A stretch of DNA of 64,000 nt from the NCBI GenBank assembly GCA_026413225.1, contig CM048591.1:42947303-43011302 (forward strand), read 5' to 3'. Positions 1 through 14,884 of the stretch are shown here, piece after piece (position 1 is the stretch's first letter; each line of letters begins with the position of its first letter). The notes beneath the pieces are model-generated. The model was not told the DNA's origin and searched no databases. It was given only the letters and a program-made list of their open reading frames with translations. Both the position numbers and the translations under genes were made by a program. Source of the DNA: Otis tarda. Its lineage: Eukaryota > Chordata > Aves > Otidiformes > Otididae.

Positions 1-3000
1 CAAAGAACACTAATATGGAATTTAAAGACTACCTTCAAAAGTAGGATTACTGTACTTTTTGCAAAAGTACACACTTTTCAAATGACTCCAGTGGGAGCCA
101 TTGTGAAGCAGGGGGTAGAATTGGGGTGTGCAGCCCCACATGAGGAAGCACACAAAAGGGGCACGCAAAGAATCCATCTTCCTTTCACCTGGCAGCAGCT
201 AGAAGCTTCATTTTGAGAAGTAAAAATTTCTCAAAATATCTAGACATGCTACTTTGCATGTTGTGATTTTATTTTACAAGATCGAAAGTTCATCAGAATA
301 ATTCCACTGAAAACTTACTGTAACCATTCCAGAGGCATCACAGACTCCCCGACATGGAAGGTTCCCTGATATTCAAACTATTTTGTAAGTGGACACCACT
401 TACAAATTTGTGTCACTTTCGGCAGGATCCGCATTACTCATTTAAAAAAAAGGTGCACATACACACATAAATGCTGCTGAAGTCATTTATCCATTTTCAC
501 TTAACTTGCAACTAAATCTGTGTACCACAACTGTTAATCTCTGTTCAAGTCCTCAAACCATATGGGTCTCTCTCATCGCATGGGAATACAGGGGTCTGAC
601 CTTCCCACTACCAAATAAAACTTCTATAGCCCTACATTTACCCTGCCTCTGTGAATCTGGACAAACCTCTGAATATTTGAGTCTTTGCTCTCCTGTAAAA
701 TGGGTCTAAACTACCTGCCTTTTTCTCAGAAAAAAATTCACATCCATTAGAGTTTGTAAATAGCTCCCTAAAATTTTTACATTTACTTGCAAATCTGTTG
801 CTCTAGCCATAAAAATTTCTAAAGGGAAATAAGAAGCTTAGCCCTCTCAAATCTGTAAAAGGTTACTATACAAGAGCAGCTGCACCAATTTTTGTGAGAG
901 GTGGGTAGAAATAAGCATAAAGTGGAAGCAAAGACAAGGTAGCAGAGCCATAACTTTGGCTTTTGCTACTTGTGTGTTTTCCTTTTGATTGACTCTTGGA
1001 GAAAGTGCACACCATTTACGCTTTCACGCAAAACTGGAGGGGCAAAGATAGTCACCTACAAATATCTAAATTCTAAGCAAGGCATTGGTATGCTTTAAAA
1101 TCAGGCAACTGCTTAAGGGGTTACTAGAATTGTCTCTCAGGCACCTGCTTTAGCTGTAGACTGCCTGCGGTCGACTTCTTCACACTTACTTTTCTGCCTC
1201 CAACACCAAACTGTGAATTCAGTTGAAAGTGCATCTATTTGTAACACACACATCAAGGAAAGAGAGACATGCATGAGGCTGTAAAATATACGGGATTAAC
1301 ATCAACCTCTCTCAGACAGCAGTACTGTGATAGACTGCATCAGTAACTATCTGTTAAAAAGATATAGTACCACTTGCTTCTCCTAAATCACGGTCTATGC
1401 GCTCTAGAGAAGCTAAGTGGTTATATGCAGACTTCTACTGGAAGTCAAGTGCAAGTTCAAAAGTGCACAGTAAGTAGCTAGTATGAAAACATAAGCTCAC
1501 TACAGGGAAGGTTTGAATAAAGGAATTCTTTCCTTGTTGGCTTCCTCTTCCCTTCCCTGAAAACCCAACATAGTATTTTTGCCAGGTAAACCAGGTATAA
1601 TGACATAAGGGACAAAGAGGCTGTGACATACCAGCTTTACATTTTTATGATCCTTTGCAAACAGATGACTTCTTACTGGTGTGGGTTTGTTGCTTTTTTA
1701 AAAGAAGAAAAAGGCTGCAAGATTCATGGAAACACACATAAGAAACCAGCAGCAGAGGCAGATAAAACCTGAGCTCTTCCAGGCCTCTGCTCTAGCTGCA
1801 CCATCTTACCTCTTTGCTCACTGCAGTTTCCCAATTTCTGTGGTCTTGACAAGAAAAGAAATGCATTTAAATCAGAACATCAGCTAAAAAGAACAACTTC
1901 AGGAATAAAATTTTAGTCCAAAATGTTATCCAATGAAGAGTCTGAAGTAAATTATTCACGGTTTTTAGGAACCCCTACGCAAAAGGTTTACCATAGATGT
2001 TGCTTTAAATCTGCAAGGAAAGCAGCTCTCTCCATCCCAGTCGTCAGAGGCTGAGAGCACGGTGTCCACTAATTCTAGCATATTTCACATTCCTAATGTT
2101 ATGTAGGTAACAACACCTACAGAAAAGCAGGAGAAAACACAGAGAACAATGGTGACATGATGGACAGTTAACCCAATCATATCATTGGTTCATGAATTAC
2201 AGGTGTATTAATTAATACCATACATAGTAGCTGGCAGTTTCAGATTCACTATCAATTAAAAGGCAAGCATGCGAAATAGAATGAACCTTGCACAGAAGAG
2301 CTGCTACTGTGAAGGGCTGTAAACCAAAGGATAACTAAATATGCACCTCCTGCAGCAATACAAGTATCTGTGGTATCTACCTTTACCACCAAGCTAACAG
2401 CTACGGAAACTACAGAAACGTCTCAATGTATTACCTCAATTACTTCTTGCTTCAATTTCTTTCACATTTTATGGATTTAGTTCAAGATGGTATACCTGCT
2501 TCGTGTCCTCAAATCACCCCTTAAAATGAAAGGAAGCGCAGCTGCAAATCTGATCCTTTGCTGTGTAATCCGTCAGTCCAAGTCACAACTGCACAACAAG
2601 ATGGACAGCCTTTAATCAGAATGTCCTGGATGTGGTAATTCATCATCTCAGCACAATCATGAGATGAGTAAATAAGACTCACGCTGGGGCTACTATTCAA
2701 CTGTAAAAATAACATTTTAATCAAATTTTTTATTTCCTTGAAGACTAACTATACTAAGTGATGATTTTAAAAAGTTTCATCCTTTGCAGAATGCAATTAC
2801 AATTTTGCTGCCAGAAAATCCTCCACATTAAGTACATCCCTGTTAACTAGTCTGAAGCTGACTACCACTAAACTAGTAAGAGCCCAGATGTTGCCCACCA
2901 TTTAATTTCCAGTTTCTACTGCATTCTTTCAGCAGCTTTTTGACTTAAAAGCTACTCCAGACTCTACAGCAACAAGTTTATAGCAAATTTTCAAACTACT

Positions 3001-6000
3001 ATATTTGGCAACTTAAACAAGCTACTAAATCCCGAGTTTCACTTTAAGGCACAATTGTGTTTTCTAAGACAGTATTTTATCTTTAGTTGCTTACTTTGTC
3101 TATATCCATCAGTACATCTCATTCTAACTCAGAAGTTTAACATGCCCGAACCGATTCCTGTGCACCAGCAGCATCTCACTGCAAACAGCTGTTCAACTTC
3201 TGAGTTAACCTGTGAAATATCTTTGAAGACATATACTGCATCAAAACCACTAATCTACATCAACCAATAACAAGATTAAAAATACATCAAAACAGAAACT
3301 CAAAATACAATTAGGCTGAAGAGGCATATCTGCTCCCCTCCCACATATATTCTCAGGAGCTGTCACAAACGACTATATGCAAAAAAAAAAGCTCTTTGTA
3401 AGTATGGATGCAGGAAATATTTATTCCTTGCAAACATATGATGAAGCTCATATGTATACAAACCCTAAGGCATAAACAAATCCTCTGAGAAGCGTGGTCA
3501 CATCAGAGTTCCCTTGACTTGCACTTTCAACAACTGAGAGAGGCAAGAGGATGAATGACTGTAGTACACTCCTCCTAGCTAAAAATAGTTTTCAAAATAC
3601 TGGATGAGGTCTAGTCATGAAAAGAGAAAAATAAGTCTCTATTTAAAGACAGAAGAACTTCGTTTCTGTCAGAGGTGATTTCCAGAAAAAAAATTATCAT
3701 GAAGCAGAAGAGTTTCTTAAATTTTGAGACGTTGTTACTGGTTAACACAAAATAGATCCCAAACATGCTAATTTTGGATACAGGATGAATGATATCCACC
3801 ATATTAACAGAACTTTGTATGCACTATCTCCAGCAACTATTATTAAATGTCATCACTAATATGATTATAGAAAAACAGAATATGCAGTACACTAAATATT
3901 CCTTCTGTACTGTACTTTCAAGGACAAATAGTGTATGACGGTACCACTATATTCATTTCCACAACGAACCTCAATTATGTTTGTTTTCCCTCTTCCCTCT
4001 TCCCCTTTTCCTTTTTAATAGAAGCAACCAGCAGTCAAATATTTCACTTGCTTTCCTAAGAACAGCAGTTACAGGATACACAACAAAGAAAACTCTCACC
4101 AGCTCCACTCATTATCGCCGCAGTATCAGTATTAAAAGACATCACAGTGTCCTCAAATCTCATCCTTGGAATTTGAGATCCTTAGGGTAAAATATATGGA
4201 GTTGGAATCATCCAAAGCAAACAGCAGAGTACGTACTTAAAACACAGGGGAAATACAACTGCTGGCACTTCAGCTTCAATTTATTTGCCGCTTTCATATT
4301 CCTACATTTAAAGCCTTTGGAGGTCTTCTCTACTTGGCCTCTAAAGCATTTACCTAAGAAAAATAAGTATCACCTGTTCAGGTAAAGAGTCGTGCTTTAA
4401 TAAAACAATGTCACAGAGAGAGCTGTGCTCTTAGTACTACTTAAGCCTCCTAGCAGCTTAAAGTAGTTGGGTCTTTGCTGTAAGGCTTTATGCAGGGAAC
4501 ATTTTATTTGTTTAGCACATAGCATGACTAGAAAAGCTCAAAAAAGGGTTGATTTTCTCTTTACTAATAGTGAAGAGACCCCCTGCATTTCTTCTGTAAA
4601 GACTACTACGCAGGATATTGACCTCAACAAACTGCTCAGAAGAATTACAGACAGTCAAGTAAGAAGCAGAGAAAGCTAAATTTAATTATGAGGTAGCAAT
4701 GACAATGTCTGAACATACAAAATAGGTGCCACTTCCATTTGAGAAGTTACACTAACCCATAAATGTCCTTACCTTCTCTGCGGAGACCCTGTGCAGCAAT
4801 CCAGGACTTTTGTCTACTGTGACACCTCAATTATTTGCAGAGCCATCTGCCAGAGGAATGCAATGACGTTCTCTGAGGATGCTTCTGGGGGATACAATAG
4901 ATGCTACAGACAGATATCGCACTAGGACAAGTCTAGCCACTTTATTAAACCATCATTATTAGGCAACTCCACTGCAGAGTTGAGATTTGTAGAAAAAATG
5001 CACAACACACCTTATCGAAGTGCCTTGTTAAGGTATTTTTCACAACAAGACCTCAGCTGCATATTTGCTGAACCTACAAGGATGGTTGGATGGCTCTGTT
5101 GCATATCCCTCATCTGACTGTTCAGGATTGAAAGCAACGTAGAAACACAGCTTCACAAGGCAGGTCTGAGAGACATCCACAAAAGGTGCACATAGGTATA
5201 CATTCAGGTTTCCCTAAGTCATTGCAAGAGACGTTTCTCTACGGTTATTAAGTACAGAGGCTGGTACTTGGAAGCTCAACAGTCCACCTGCGTTCAGGCA
5301 GGACAAGGGCAGCAACTGCAGCCGCTCTTCCATATCCTAGCGTAAGCTTCTGATTTTTACAAATCTGATTGTAGCAGCTAATTCTTATTACTTGAAATTT
5401 ATTATCCTGGATAGACTTGGATTAGACACCTTTAGAGTCACTTCAGAATCTATAATTAGGTCTGGAACATCCTGATATCATCAACCAGTATCACTTGGTC
5501 TGGAGTGTCATTACTCCTCCCTCCCCTTTTTACCCTACTCTAGCACTGTCCACCACAAAAAAAAATACTTTTTGCAATTTTGTTTTTAATGAGAGCCTAC
5601 TTCTTGCTAGAAAATGCTTTTCTTAGCGTGTCAAGAGTAGATAAAAGTCTTGTTTCCAGTCAGATCCCACAGTAGATGATCCTCATGGGGCCCTCAAGCT
5701 GTGATGGCCAACTGCAGCGATGAGAACATTGCATGTTCATGCAGGATTTTCTACTTGTGCGTGATCCACATGTCAGTTTGTCACCCGGCTGTGCAGCTAT
5801 CACAATGGCTCCCAGAAATGGAGACTCTTCTTGCTTGCAGAAGCAGCTCCTCAGGAGGCTTGCCTTTGCTCTGATGCTGCCGGCACACACACTGAATGCT
5901 CTTGAACAGGATTCCTTGAATGGCCTCAAATGAGATTGTCGAGCATGCACTTGCCTTAGGACAGCTTCTCCTCATGGGGCTGAACCATCAGCATCTCAAA

Positions 6001-9000
6001 GAAACCAGACAGACCAGGAGCTCAATCCAGCTGCTACGGTATAAATTTTACTTTAGTAGAGAATAAGCCTTCCCCCAGGGCTCAGTTGTTCGTGTTGTGC
6101 TGCTTCTTCAAGTAGCTATGACCTTTCTCTGACGTCAACAGATACACTTCTGTCTGGAAATTGTCTCCAGCTTTAAAATTGCATCTGCTCCTCTGCCATC
6201 CACACACACACACACACACTCATACACACTTTCTCTTGTTCATCTTGAGCCCTCTCTGGCGTGTTACTAAATATAGCAGAGCAATCAAAGAAAATGGAAA
6301 ACAGTCTGAAATATGAGACTAACAGCACTATATAAATTTGAGTGTAATATGTTAGAGTTACCAAGAAGAAAAATTCTCTAGCAGCAACAGTATTTCAGAG
6401 TTCAATAATCTTTTAGAGTAAATTATCACTTTATAAAAGACTTCTGGGACAATCACCCCACTCAGCACCCAAATTAATCTTTACTTGTGTTGCTTCCACA
6501 GAAAATCGGCAAATTGACCATTCTCAAGATGGTCCTTAAGATCAGGAAGCCCTGACACAGGGCACTCAGAAATCTTAGCTGCCGTCCTGCAATTCCCTCT
6601 CTCAGGAATCGAGCATGACCTCCTGGAAAAGCAAATCTCTCTTTGTCTCCTACTTTAGCATAAAGACCTAATGTGTCATGATGGTTCACACACCTTGCAA
6701 CCCCACCCTCCTCAACTGATGTCTCTGATAAATCTCTGAAAAGCGCTCGGCTGGTTGCAGCCCTGGTAAGCTCCAGTGCAGTGACCAGTTCTAGGGAAAG
6801 GATCGGAGTTAAAGCTCTCACTGAAGTTACCGAGAGTGTGGCCTGCAAGTTTACTGAACAAAATCCAAATTAAGAACGTAAGGCTTCCTACCCAGGACTG
6901 TTTCAAAAGGTGCTGGACTCTTTGGTGTCAGCATTTCTATCTTCCGCATGGACTTGAGGATTTAAGTACAGAAACCAACCTGGAACTCCTGTAATTCCTA
7001 AAAATTTTAATGGTTTCCTAGAATTCTGGGATGACAATTAGTCTTAGCAATATGCGCTAGCTGATGGACTTTACAACAGAAGATTTGTCTCTTTTCAGTT
7101 CTATTTTCTCTTCTTTCTACCCTCACATTACTTCATGAGGCTGTTCTGGCATAATTGATGGAACTAAAGCAAATGTGGATTCCAGCTGGAAGCTTATAAT
7201 CACAGCTTTCAAACGGCATGCAGCGTTGATCTCCACTCACTCTAGATGCCGATGATAATATCAGCTAGAAGCATGTTGAAATTAAAATGGCAAAACCATG
7301 AGGCAGTAGTCATGCTGACCAATTTTAAAATAAGAGCATTTTCCAGTGTGTTTATAATTGATTTTCTGATGTTTTGATTACTCAATTTTTCTTACAAATC
7401 TTCTGAGCTGCTCTTAGGAACACTGTAAGCTGCATGTGCAATGCTGTTTCTCAGAAAACAGGCAATAGCATTTACCTAAGCTAAAAGCCCATGATACTTT
7501 ATCAGCAGCATTTCCCGTTTCTCCCATCAAGAGGAGGTATAGAGGAAAATTACTGGAGCTAAGAAGGAAGATAATGAAATTTGGTTTTTGCTAACATCTC
7601 CTGTTAGCAGCTGCAGCTTCTCCTTCTCTCAGACGCAGAGATGGGAAAGCACATGCTGCCTCAGCAGCAGCAGCAAGGGACTTCATATTTGTGGTACACT
7701 AAAGTAGCACAACACAGCACCAGGTAAAGGTACCCCAGGAACTCTGAACGGGACTCTTCTGGAAGAAAACAAAGGACTGCTTGGATCAAATCCAGGCTTC
7801 TACTGCGGGCTTAAAATTAGCTCTCTGCCTGAGAAGACTGAAGTGCCAGCACATACTGAACCGGCCAGGGTGCCATTTTTGACATACACAAACTTTACGT
7901 CTGAGGTGGAGTTCGCAACTGGAAAAGCTAAACACACTTCATTTGTCATTTTAGTTTTTATCAAATTTCTGTATCTTTATAACACAGGCTTAACTCCCAT
8001 TCAGTATTCATATTATTTTCTTCCCCTTACCTCTTTTTACAGTAAATCACTCAATTGATTCAATTTTCTTTGCAGCTGCAGCACTTCATTTAAAATGCCC
8101 CAAATAGTGAGTTTATGCGTCACTGCATACAACTCCATAGTTAACCTGTACCATCTTCTCCACAGATTTAACTGGTCACCATACCAAGGCCTTTCAGTTG
8201 ATTCTAGCAGTACGTACCTTGCCTAGCAAACAGTATTAACCACGCCTATTGAGCTAAGCAGAAGGAGAAAATTATTTCCTGAGAAACAATGATACAATGA
8301 GATTAGTGTTGTCCTTTGACAAGAATTACACAGCAGATGCTGCCTTTTGCTAACACGCAACCTGGCCACAGTTCAGCTGGTCATGTCGATGGCTCCCCAT
8401 ATGCTGTATTTTGGGTTATGTTTTTGTTACAGAGAGAGGCTGACTAACACAGAGAGCTCACCCGCATGGCAGTTGATCTGCCCACTCCAAGGGCTCTTTC
8501 CATCATCCCCTGCTCCCCACTGTGACAAAGAGAGGCCCCACTCACACAAGAGAGAGGAGTCAAGCTGACTCCACAAAAATGGGCTTCTGAAAACTGCCCT
8601 GAAGGTACCAGCTGAATCACAGCCAGGCATCTTCACAGCTCACCCCATCTGCAGGTGCAATTTTACTCACGTACTACTGCAGTGAATCGGATCACGCAGA
8701 GAGGAACAGGTATGCACCAAGCTAAGTGAACTACGTTAAAAAAAAAGCCGAGGACTAATGTATAGCAAAACCATTGACCCATGCTCATACTATACCTTTC
8801 AACTTAGCAGACCGACCAAGAAACAGTGCAATAAGCTGCAGCAATTGTATCCCACCCTTCCATGAAACCATTTACAGAAAACAAGGGATAACACACCATT
8901 TCGTAATTACTCATTCTAAAAGGTGGTGGAAGCTGCATGCACCAAATCAGAGTGAGCTGGCAGTCTCCGTTTCAAGCCCCTCCTTGATCAGATGGACGAC

Positions 9001-9487
9001 TTCTCTATGTGGCCACTGCCCATTCAAAAAATTAACAATTGTAAGACTTTCTAGCTCTGCCCACGAAGCAACAAGATAATAGCATTTTCCCAACTGTGTA
9101 TCCTCCCATGCAGGTATACACTTTCTTACAACTTGCACAGACCCCAAAGCCTTTGAAGCAATCAACAAAATACTTCAGGGCTAACTGGCCACATCTTCTG
9201 TAGTACATTTTGACATCTACACTAACAGCTAATTGAAAATGAACAGGTGAAGCAAGAAAAATCCATCCCAAGGAGAATGCAATTTTTGCAAATTAGCAAA
9301 TGAGCATCAATGTGTCCCTTTCGAATCCCAGACTTGATGGCTTGAGGTAGCACAGACAGAAACATTGCCAATAAACAACAACTTAAAATGAGTAGTAGGA
9401 GATGATGTCAGAAAGATATATTTTTCTTTCTTATCAAGAACAAGAAACCAGAAACTGTCTTACAAGTCATCTAACCAACACTACAAC
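1..9487 (-). other. Presumed FRMD3 intron 1, distal part
   Basis: AT-rich sequence with no coding exon that I can recognise on either strand. I looked for the second FRMD3 exon (the FERM N-lobe segment that follows the exon-1 peptide) and did not see it, which fits a long first intron. Open frames here are short, overlap on both strands and have no family signature. One CA dinucleotide run lies near 6200. Assignment to FRMD3 intron 1 is inference from the exon at 35384-35482 being spliced leftward. An unseen nested noncoding RNA cannot be excluded. Confidence 0.6.
6200..6219. repeat. (CA)n microsatellite
   Basis: About ten uninterrupted CA units, followed by a degenerate tail with further CA steps to about 6232. 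It is an ordinary simple repeat in presumed intronic DNA and is likely length-polymorphic. Confidence 0.9.
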
Positions 9488-9708
9488 ATTACTTCAGACT
9501 GAATATTGGGAAAAATGTCTTCATGGAGGGGTTACTGAGCATTGGAATAGGCTGTTCAAGGAAGTGATTGAGTCATCATCCCTGGAGAGGATGTGTAGAT
9601 GAGGCGTTTAGGGACATGGACTAATGGCGGACTTGACAATGTTAGGTTTGTGGTTGGACACGATGATCTTAAAGGTCTTTTCCAACCTAAATGATTCTAT
9701 GATTCTAT
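9488..9708 (+). mobile_element. CR1 LINE fragment, 3' end, plus orientation
   Basis: A 5'-truncated CR1 copy. It begins near the conserved stretch that reads 'cagactgaatattggg', continues through the C-terminal reverse-transcriptase/3' UTR region ('cattggaataggctg', 'gatcttaaaggtctt') and ends in the CR1 terminal octamer repeat (two copies of a GATTCTAT-type unit). The reading frame is broken by stops. CR1 copies are commonly truncated at the 5' end because reverse transcription starts at the 3' end. It faces a minus-strand CR1 tail 240 bp away. Confidence 0.9.
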
Positions 9709-9948
9709 CATTGAACACGGAAAATGCCACTAATGCTGTCCTCTCGTAACTTTTCATACAGTAAAATTCATAGTGTACAAAGCACCTACTACTCAATAAG
9801 GGAAGGGAAAACCGCAACAGTCCAGCTATTTAAAAAAACAATTTAAAAAAAATCTGAATTCACTAAGGTAACTTCCATAATATTTATCTGTACTTTTATA
9901 AACACTCCATGTAAATTTAGAAAATTGGTTAAATGTAATCATGAAGTC

Positions 9949-10055
9949 ATAGAATCATAGAATGGTTTGGGTTGGAAGGGACCTTAAAGATCATCTAGTC
10001 CAACTCCCCTGCCACAGGCAGGGACACCTTCCACTAGAACAGGTCACTCAAAGCT
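9949..10055 (-). mobile_element. CR1 LINE fragment, 3' tail, minus orientation
   Basis: It begins with the reverse complement of the CR1 terminal repeat ('atagaatcatagaatgg') and continues 'gttggaagggacc' and 'catctagtccaac', the complement of the last roughly 100 bases of a CR1 element. It is heavily 5'-truncated. It is opposite in orientation to the CR1 at 9488-9708, so the two 3' ends face each other. Confidence 0.92.
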
Positions 10056-10429
10056 GCATGTAATGTTCTCTAGTAAAAAAATCTGGTCCATTTCCTTCTT
10101 AATTGCACAGACAAAGTAAGTTGCACAAAATTTTCATTTAAAATGTTGATTCATCAAATATGAAGGTTTGAGGAAAGTGTTACTGACACCAGCTCTCTGT
10201 TAAAAATAGAGAGAAAATCGTGACATCTCATCAAATCAGGACATTCACTGAGAACACACAAGACATAGGGGAAGCCCACATTTACCTGAATCAAATTTTT
10301 TCTCAAGAAAGGAAGACCCTCATTCTCTCTTCATTTGCTCATCTAAGATACATCTTATTATGAAAATAGATTTATCTCACCTCTGCTGAAGTTATACCTA
10401 GTTTTTAAAACAAATTCATACACACATGA

Positions 10430-10458
10430 ACACGCATGTGTGTGCATGCATGTGTGCA
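10430..10458. repeat. Alternating purine-pyrimidine tract
   Basis: Twenty-nine bases in strict purine/pyrimidine alternation, made of CA, TG and GCATG steps. Such tracts can adopt Z-DNA under negative supercoiling. No function is implied by the sequence alone. Confidence 0.75.
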
Positions 10459-13400
10459 AGTAGCAGAAATAAAAGGTAAAAAAAGCAATAGTATTAATGT
10501 TTCTGTTTATGTCAATACACCTGAATTTATTTCCTTCTAATAATAATTTTTTAAAAGGCAGTTAATTCATTCAGGTTTACTATGCAATTTGCAAATTTGT
10601 ACAACTAGTTTTAGCTAGCAGACTTGATTATGACTCTTTGAAAAGATCCTGAATAAGCTGACAGAAGTTAGAGAACAATAAAAGGTTGCAATTCACCATC
10701 TGCTATGCTTCTTTAAAGCTTTAAAAGTAGTTAACTGTTTTTAAATCCAGTCCCTGACCCCAGCATTACACTCTCCATTCTCCTTTATTTCTTACTTTTC
10801 TTGCTTTTATCTGAGTCATCTTGCCCTTTTCTTCTTTCCATCTTCTCCAAATAAGACTTATCAGTAAGCATTATTACAGATTACTAAAAGAGGGCACTAC
10901 AAAGGAAGCAGAAAAAATACAGGAGGAAAGAAGAGAGAAGTGAAGGTGACCGGCAATAAGACCAACAATAGACTCTAGTTTATTTTTTAACTATAATGCT
11001 GTAATATGGGGTAAAATGACAGCAGTATTTGCCAAGCAGTGCAAACACAAATCTAAATCTGCTACATACACAAGGTCCTACATACATTTTTGAGGTTTTT
11101 TACAAATTAATTCTTCAGTGTTTCGAAAGCAGCGGCTGATGTTGAACAATTGTATTTGCTCACTAGTTGCTATTGCTTATGGGTTTCTAACACGCTAAGC
11201 CAGGCATAAAATGATTTTAAATGGCAGATTCTGGTCCAGAGCCAGCCCTGTACTTTGTCAAGGCTCCACCAATGGCTCAGATACGCAATGCCTCTTATGT
11301 TCTGGCAGGAGATGCTTCCCCTGCTCTCCCAGGGGGTTGGGAAGAAGCTGCAACGTGCTGCTCCAGTTCCCAATTGCTTAGAAAACGCGCGGTGTCTTTT
11401 GGCATTGCAGAGCTAGAGTCAGCACACGGCCGCTGCTCCCTGATGCCTGACCTCATGGACAGGGAATTAATCAAGGTCTACTTTTAGTAGACTCAAATTA
11501 ATTACCTAGTTCTTTGTTAACAATGATATTCACAGAGTAAACATCTCAATGACCAAGTGAGTGTAATTCACAAAATTATTACAGAGCATCAAAAGGACAG
11601 AACGTTTTCACCAAAAGCCTGGGGATGGAGCTTGTTCGGGAAGCTGGTCCTTCAGCAATTCAGGTGCTGCATCCAACCCTCTTGAAATAAATCTTTGTAG
11701 TCTCTCCACAAATCACCTGTTGGGAAAACTTGCATCAAAATAAATAATCCATTGTCTTCAGTTCTTTAGGGAAGTACATCTAAGCTTTACAAATGAGTTT
11801 GTATGCAGGGAGGAGAGATGGGTTGCAAGTAAAAAAAGCTCAGCTAGTGACAGACTGCAGTGTCTCTAACTTAAAAAGCCAACAATGCAGAGGACAAGAA
11901 ACACAAATTTAAGTGAAAATCCTCGCTGCAGGCACTGTTTAGCAGATGTGGTAAGGGAGGAATAAAGTAGCACAGGTTACAGAACTGTCCGCAGGGGATT
12001 CTCAGTAGACAGGCAAAAATGTATTTACGTTTCTGATAGAACTAGGATTATGTAAGCATGGACCACATTATTTAAATTAGATAAACAAGAAGGAAGAAAG
12101 AAATAACATTACCAGTAGACATTCTGACCTAAGCTCCACAGGCCGTGTGAAATGCATGGCACCCATCAAACATGGCACCCAGCAGCTCCTTATTTCTATT
12201 TACCCTGGTCCGTGTACCTGGAACCTGTCCTGGTACACATAAATCAATAATCATAACAATAAACCAATACTATACACACATGCGGATAATGATAAACTAA
12301 TAGCATAGTAGCCAATATAGAAAGGCCACTGTTATCATGCAGCAGTTGCAACTTAATATTTTGACATAGCTATACCAGAGAAGAGAATATATTCAAAAGA
12401 AAGCTTTCACACTTCAAATCCAGAGACCAAACAGTTTCTGTAAGCACATATATAAATGCCATAAACTGAAAGAACTGAGGAATGTCAGCTATCAATGAAA
12501 AAATGGGCTACAGAATAAACTAACTCCACTACAATTAACATCAGAGATGGTTAAGTATAAACCACCATTCAGCCTTTCATTCAGACACACTTTCTCCTCA
12601 TAATAAATCCATACCTGGAGTCTTGATCATTCCTCTCTGATACAGCTCACAGAAATAGCGGAGCTCTGGTTAAATTTTAAATAAAAGCAAATATATAAAT
12701 ATTTGAAGAAAATTTAAAAAAAAAATCATAAACAGTAGTAGCAACAGATTATTAGTCCTAACCTTCAAAAATAGCACGGCTTCAAGCACAGGAAAACCAG
12801 CATTTTGATAATTTATTCAAATTCTACCTTAATTATAAACATATAGATATAAACAAATGCTGCATACTACAAATAAAACACTCTCACAGAAGAAGGAAGC
12901 AAGCTTGGTTCTAGAGACGCAAAGATACCATTCACACACAGCTGGGCCGACAGAAAAAAAAGCCGCTATAGCTCGCCTCTCTTCTCTTTATACACTATAA
13001 CCATGAATACTGAAGTTCCCTTCCGTTTCTGATGGCAAACAGTAAAAATCTGCTAAGGAAAGAGACCACAACAGATTTTCTCAGCCCTTTTCATTATACT
13101 GTGGAATACTATTTACCTATTCATTTGCTGATTTTCAGAAACACAGAAGCTAGGCTATTAGGCTCAATCATGTTCAAGGCTACAAAGCTATGCAAAGTCT
13201 CTGTGGCACTCTGAAACTAAATCACAGGCAAAAGAAAAAACAAACAAACAAACCAAAACAAGCAAACAAATCAAACTCCGAACAACCACAAACCAAAGCA
13301 TCCTAGAAAGCATTCTGGAAGATTTTATTCTTTATCCAGAGATTGACCATAATGGAAAATACAGATCTTGCAAAATTACATATGAAAGGGAATATTTTGG

Positions 13401-14860
13401 CTTTTGTGAGGATATATTCAGCATGCAACTGAAAAAAAAAAAAAGAAAGACTAGCAATTGAGAGTATCCAAAAAATGGAAACGCCTATAAGCAAGTGCCT
13501 CTAGATTACTAAATGATACAAGTCAGGAATAAATTAGAGAACCGAGACTAATATAACAAGAGTCTGTAAGATCTGGCCCAAGAATTATCTATAAAGCAAA
13601 GCGGTAAAGGCCCAGTTCAGACTTGCTGAATTTCACCCGTACAATGTTACCCAGTTCTGAAGCATTCAGTATGGCATAAGCCAACGAACCTGTCCCATTT
13701 GTAAAGACCCATTTATATTCCAAATATACCCCCCAGACACAGTACTGATACTGGAGCGGAAAAACTTCCAAGAGATACTGTTTAACTGAAACGAGAAGAA
13801 TAATATGAATCTCACATTGAAGAAAATGTTCTATGGATAATTTTTTGGCAGAATTTGGTCACTACTGTACAACAAAAGTGTAAACAGCTCTTAATATTCA
13901 GGCTACAGCTACACCTGGGGACACTATTGTGACTGGAATGGAAATACATTAAGTTTGTACTTTGTAAATGGACTGCTGCCAGCTTGAAATGTCAGAAACA
14001 GCATAAATAGGACTAAAACCTTTATGTACAGCATGCTGCAGTCCCAACGAACGAATACTCATACAACGAAGCTGAGAAGGAAGAGCATGAAGAGGAAGGA
14101 GTTAGAGACAGCTCAAAGGTTTCTACACAAAATCCCCATCATCCTGTCCTTGTCCCCTGCCTGTGCAGCAGCAACAAAACGAGTCCTTGGGGTCCCAGCT
14201 GCCCTCATGGACCTCTACCCAACAAGGTAGGGTAGCTCCAGCCACACCTGAACCTCTCCCCATGGAGAGGACATGCAAAACACTACACCACTAAAAACTT
14301 CTGCCAGGGCAGAAGCTGGGTCCTGCCTCCCATCCCAGGGAGGCAAGACATCCATATAAAGAGTAGGGGGGTGCAAAAAGATGAAAATACTCTCTGAAAA
14401 CTGCTCAACAACACTGCAGATAGACAGAACCGATTCAAGACCAGAGACGTCAAATGCCTGACAGTTTAGTCACACATTGAAAGATAATGGGCAGGGAAGG
14501 TTTCCTTCTTAAACTACCAGCTGGTTCTGGGGTCAAATAATTGAACTGAAAATTTCTGATGATGATGAGAGCAGCTTCTAGCCCTCAAGGATTTTCAGGA
14601 CAATCTGGACACACTACTCCTAAATTTAAAAAAAACTAAAAGCTTAAGGATATTTAAAAAATACAGTAAAATATGGGTCCTTCCCACATTCGGCCAAGGC
14701 AGACCTCAGCGCACAACTGCCATACACCTAGGATGTGGGTAATGCTGTGTGACACTGCTTGACGGATTTCTTCCCCAAAGTAAAGCGAGTTCCATAAAAA
14801 ATTCTCCGTAAGTGATGGAGATGCCGCTTCTGCTTTTCTCCCCTCAGGCACATATTCTCT

Positions 14861-14884
14861 AAAATAAATAAATAAATAAATAAA
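14861..14884. repeat. (AAAT)n microsatellite
   Basis: Six tandem AAAT units. A looser AAAT-rich tail with interruptions continues to about 14930. Confidence 0.9.

Noticed and set aside
6474..6848. 124-codon minus-strand frame
   Set aside because: No recognisable domain and no matching splice sites found; not a FRMD3 exon.
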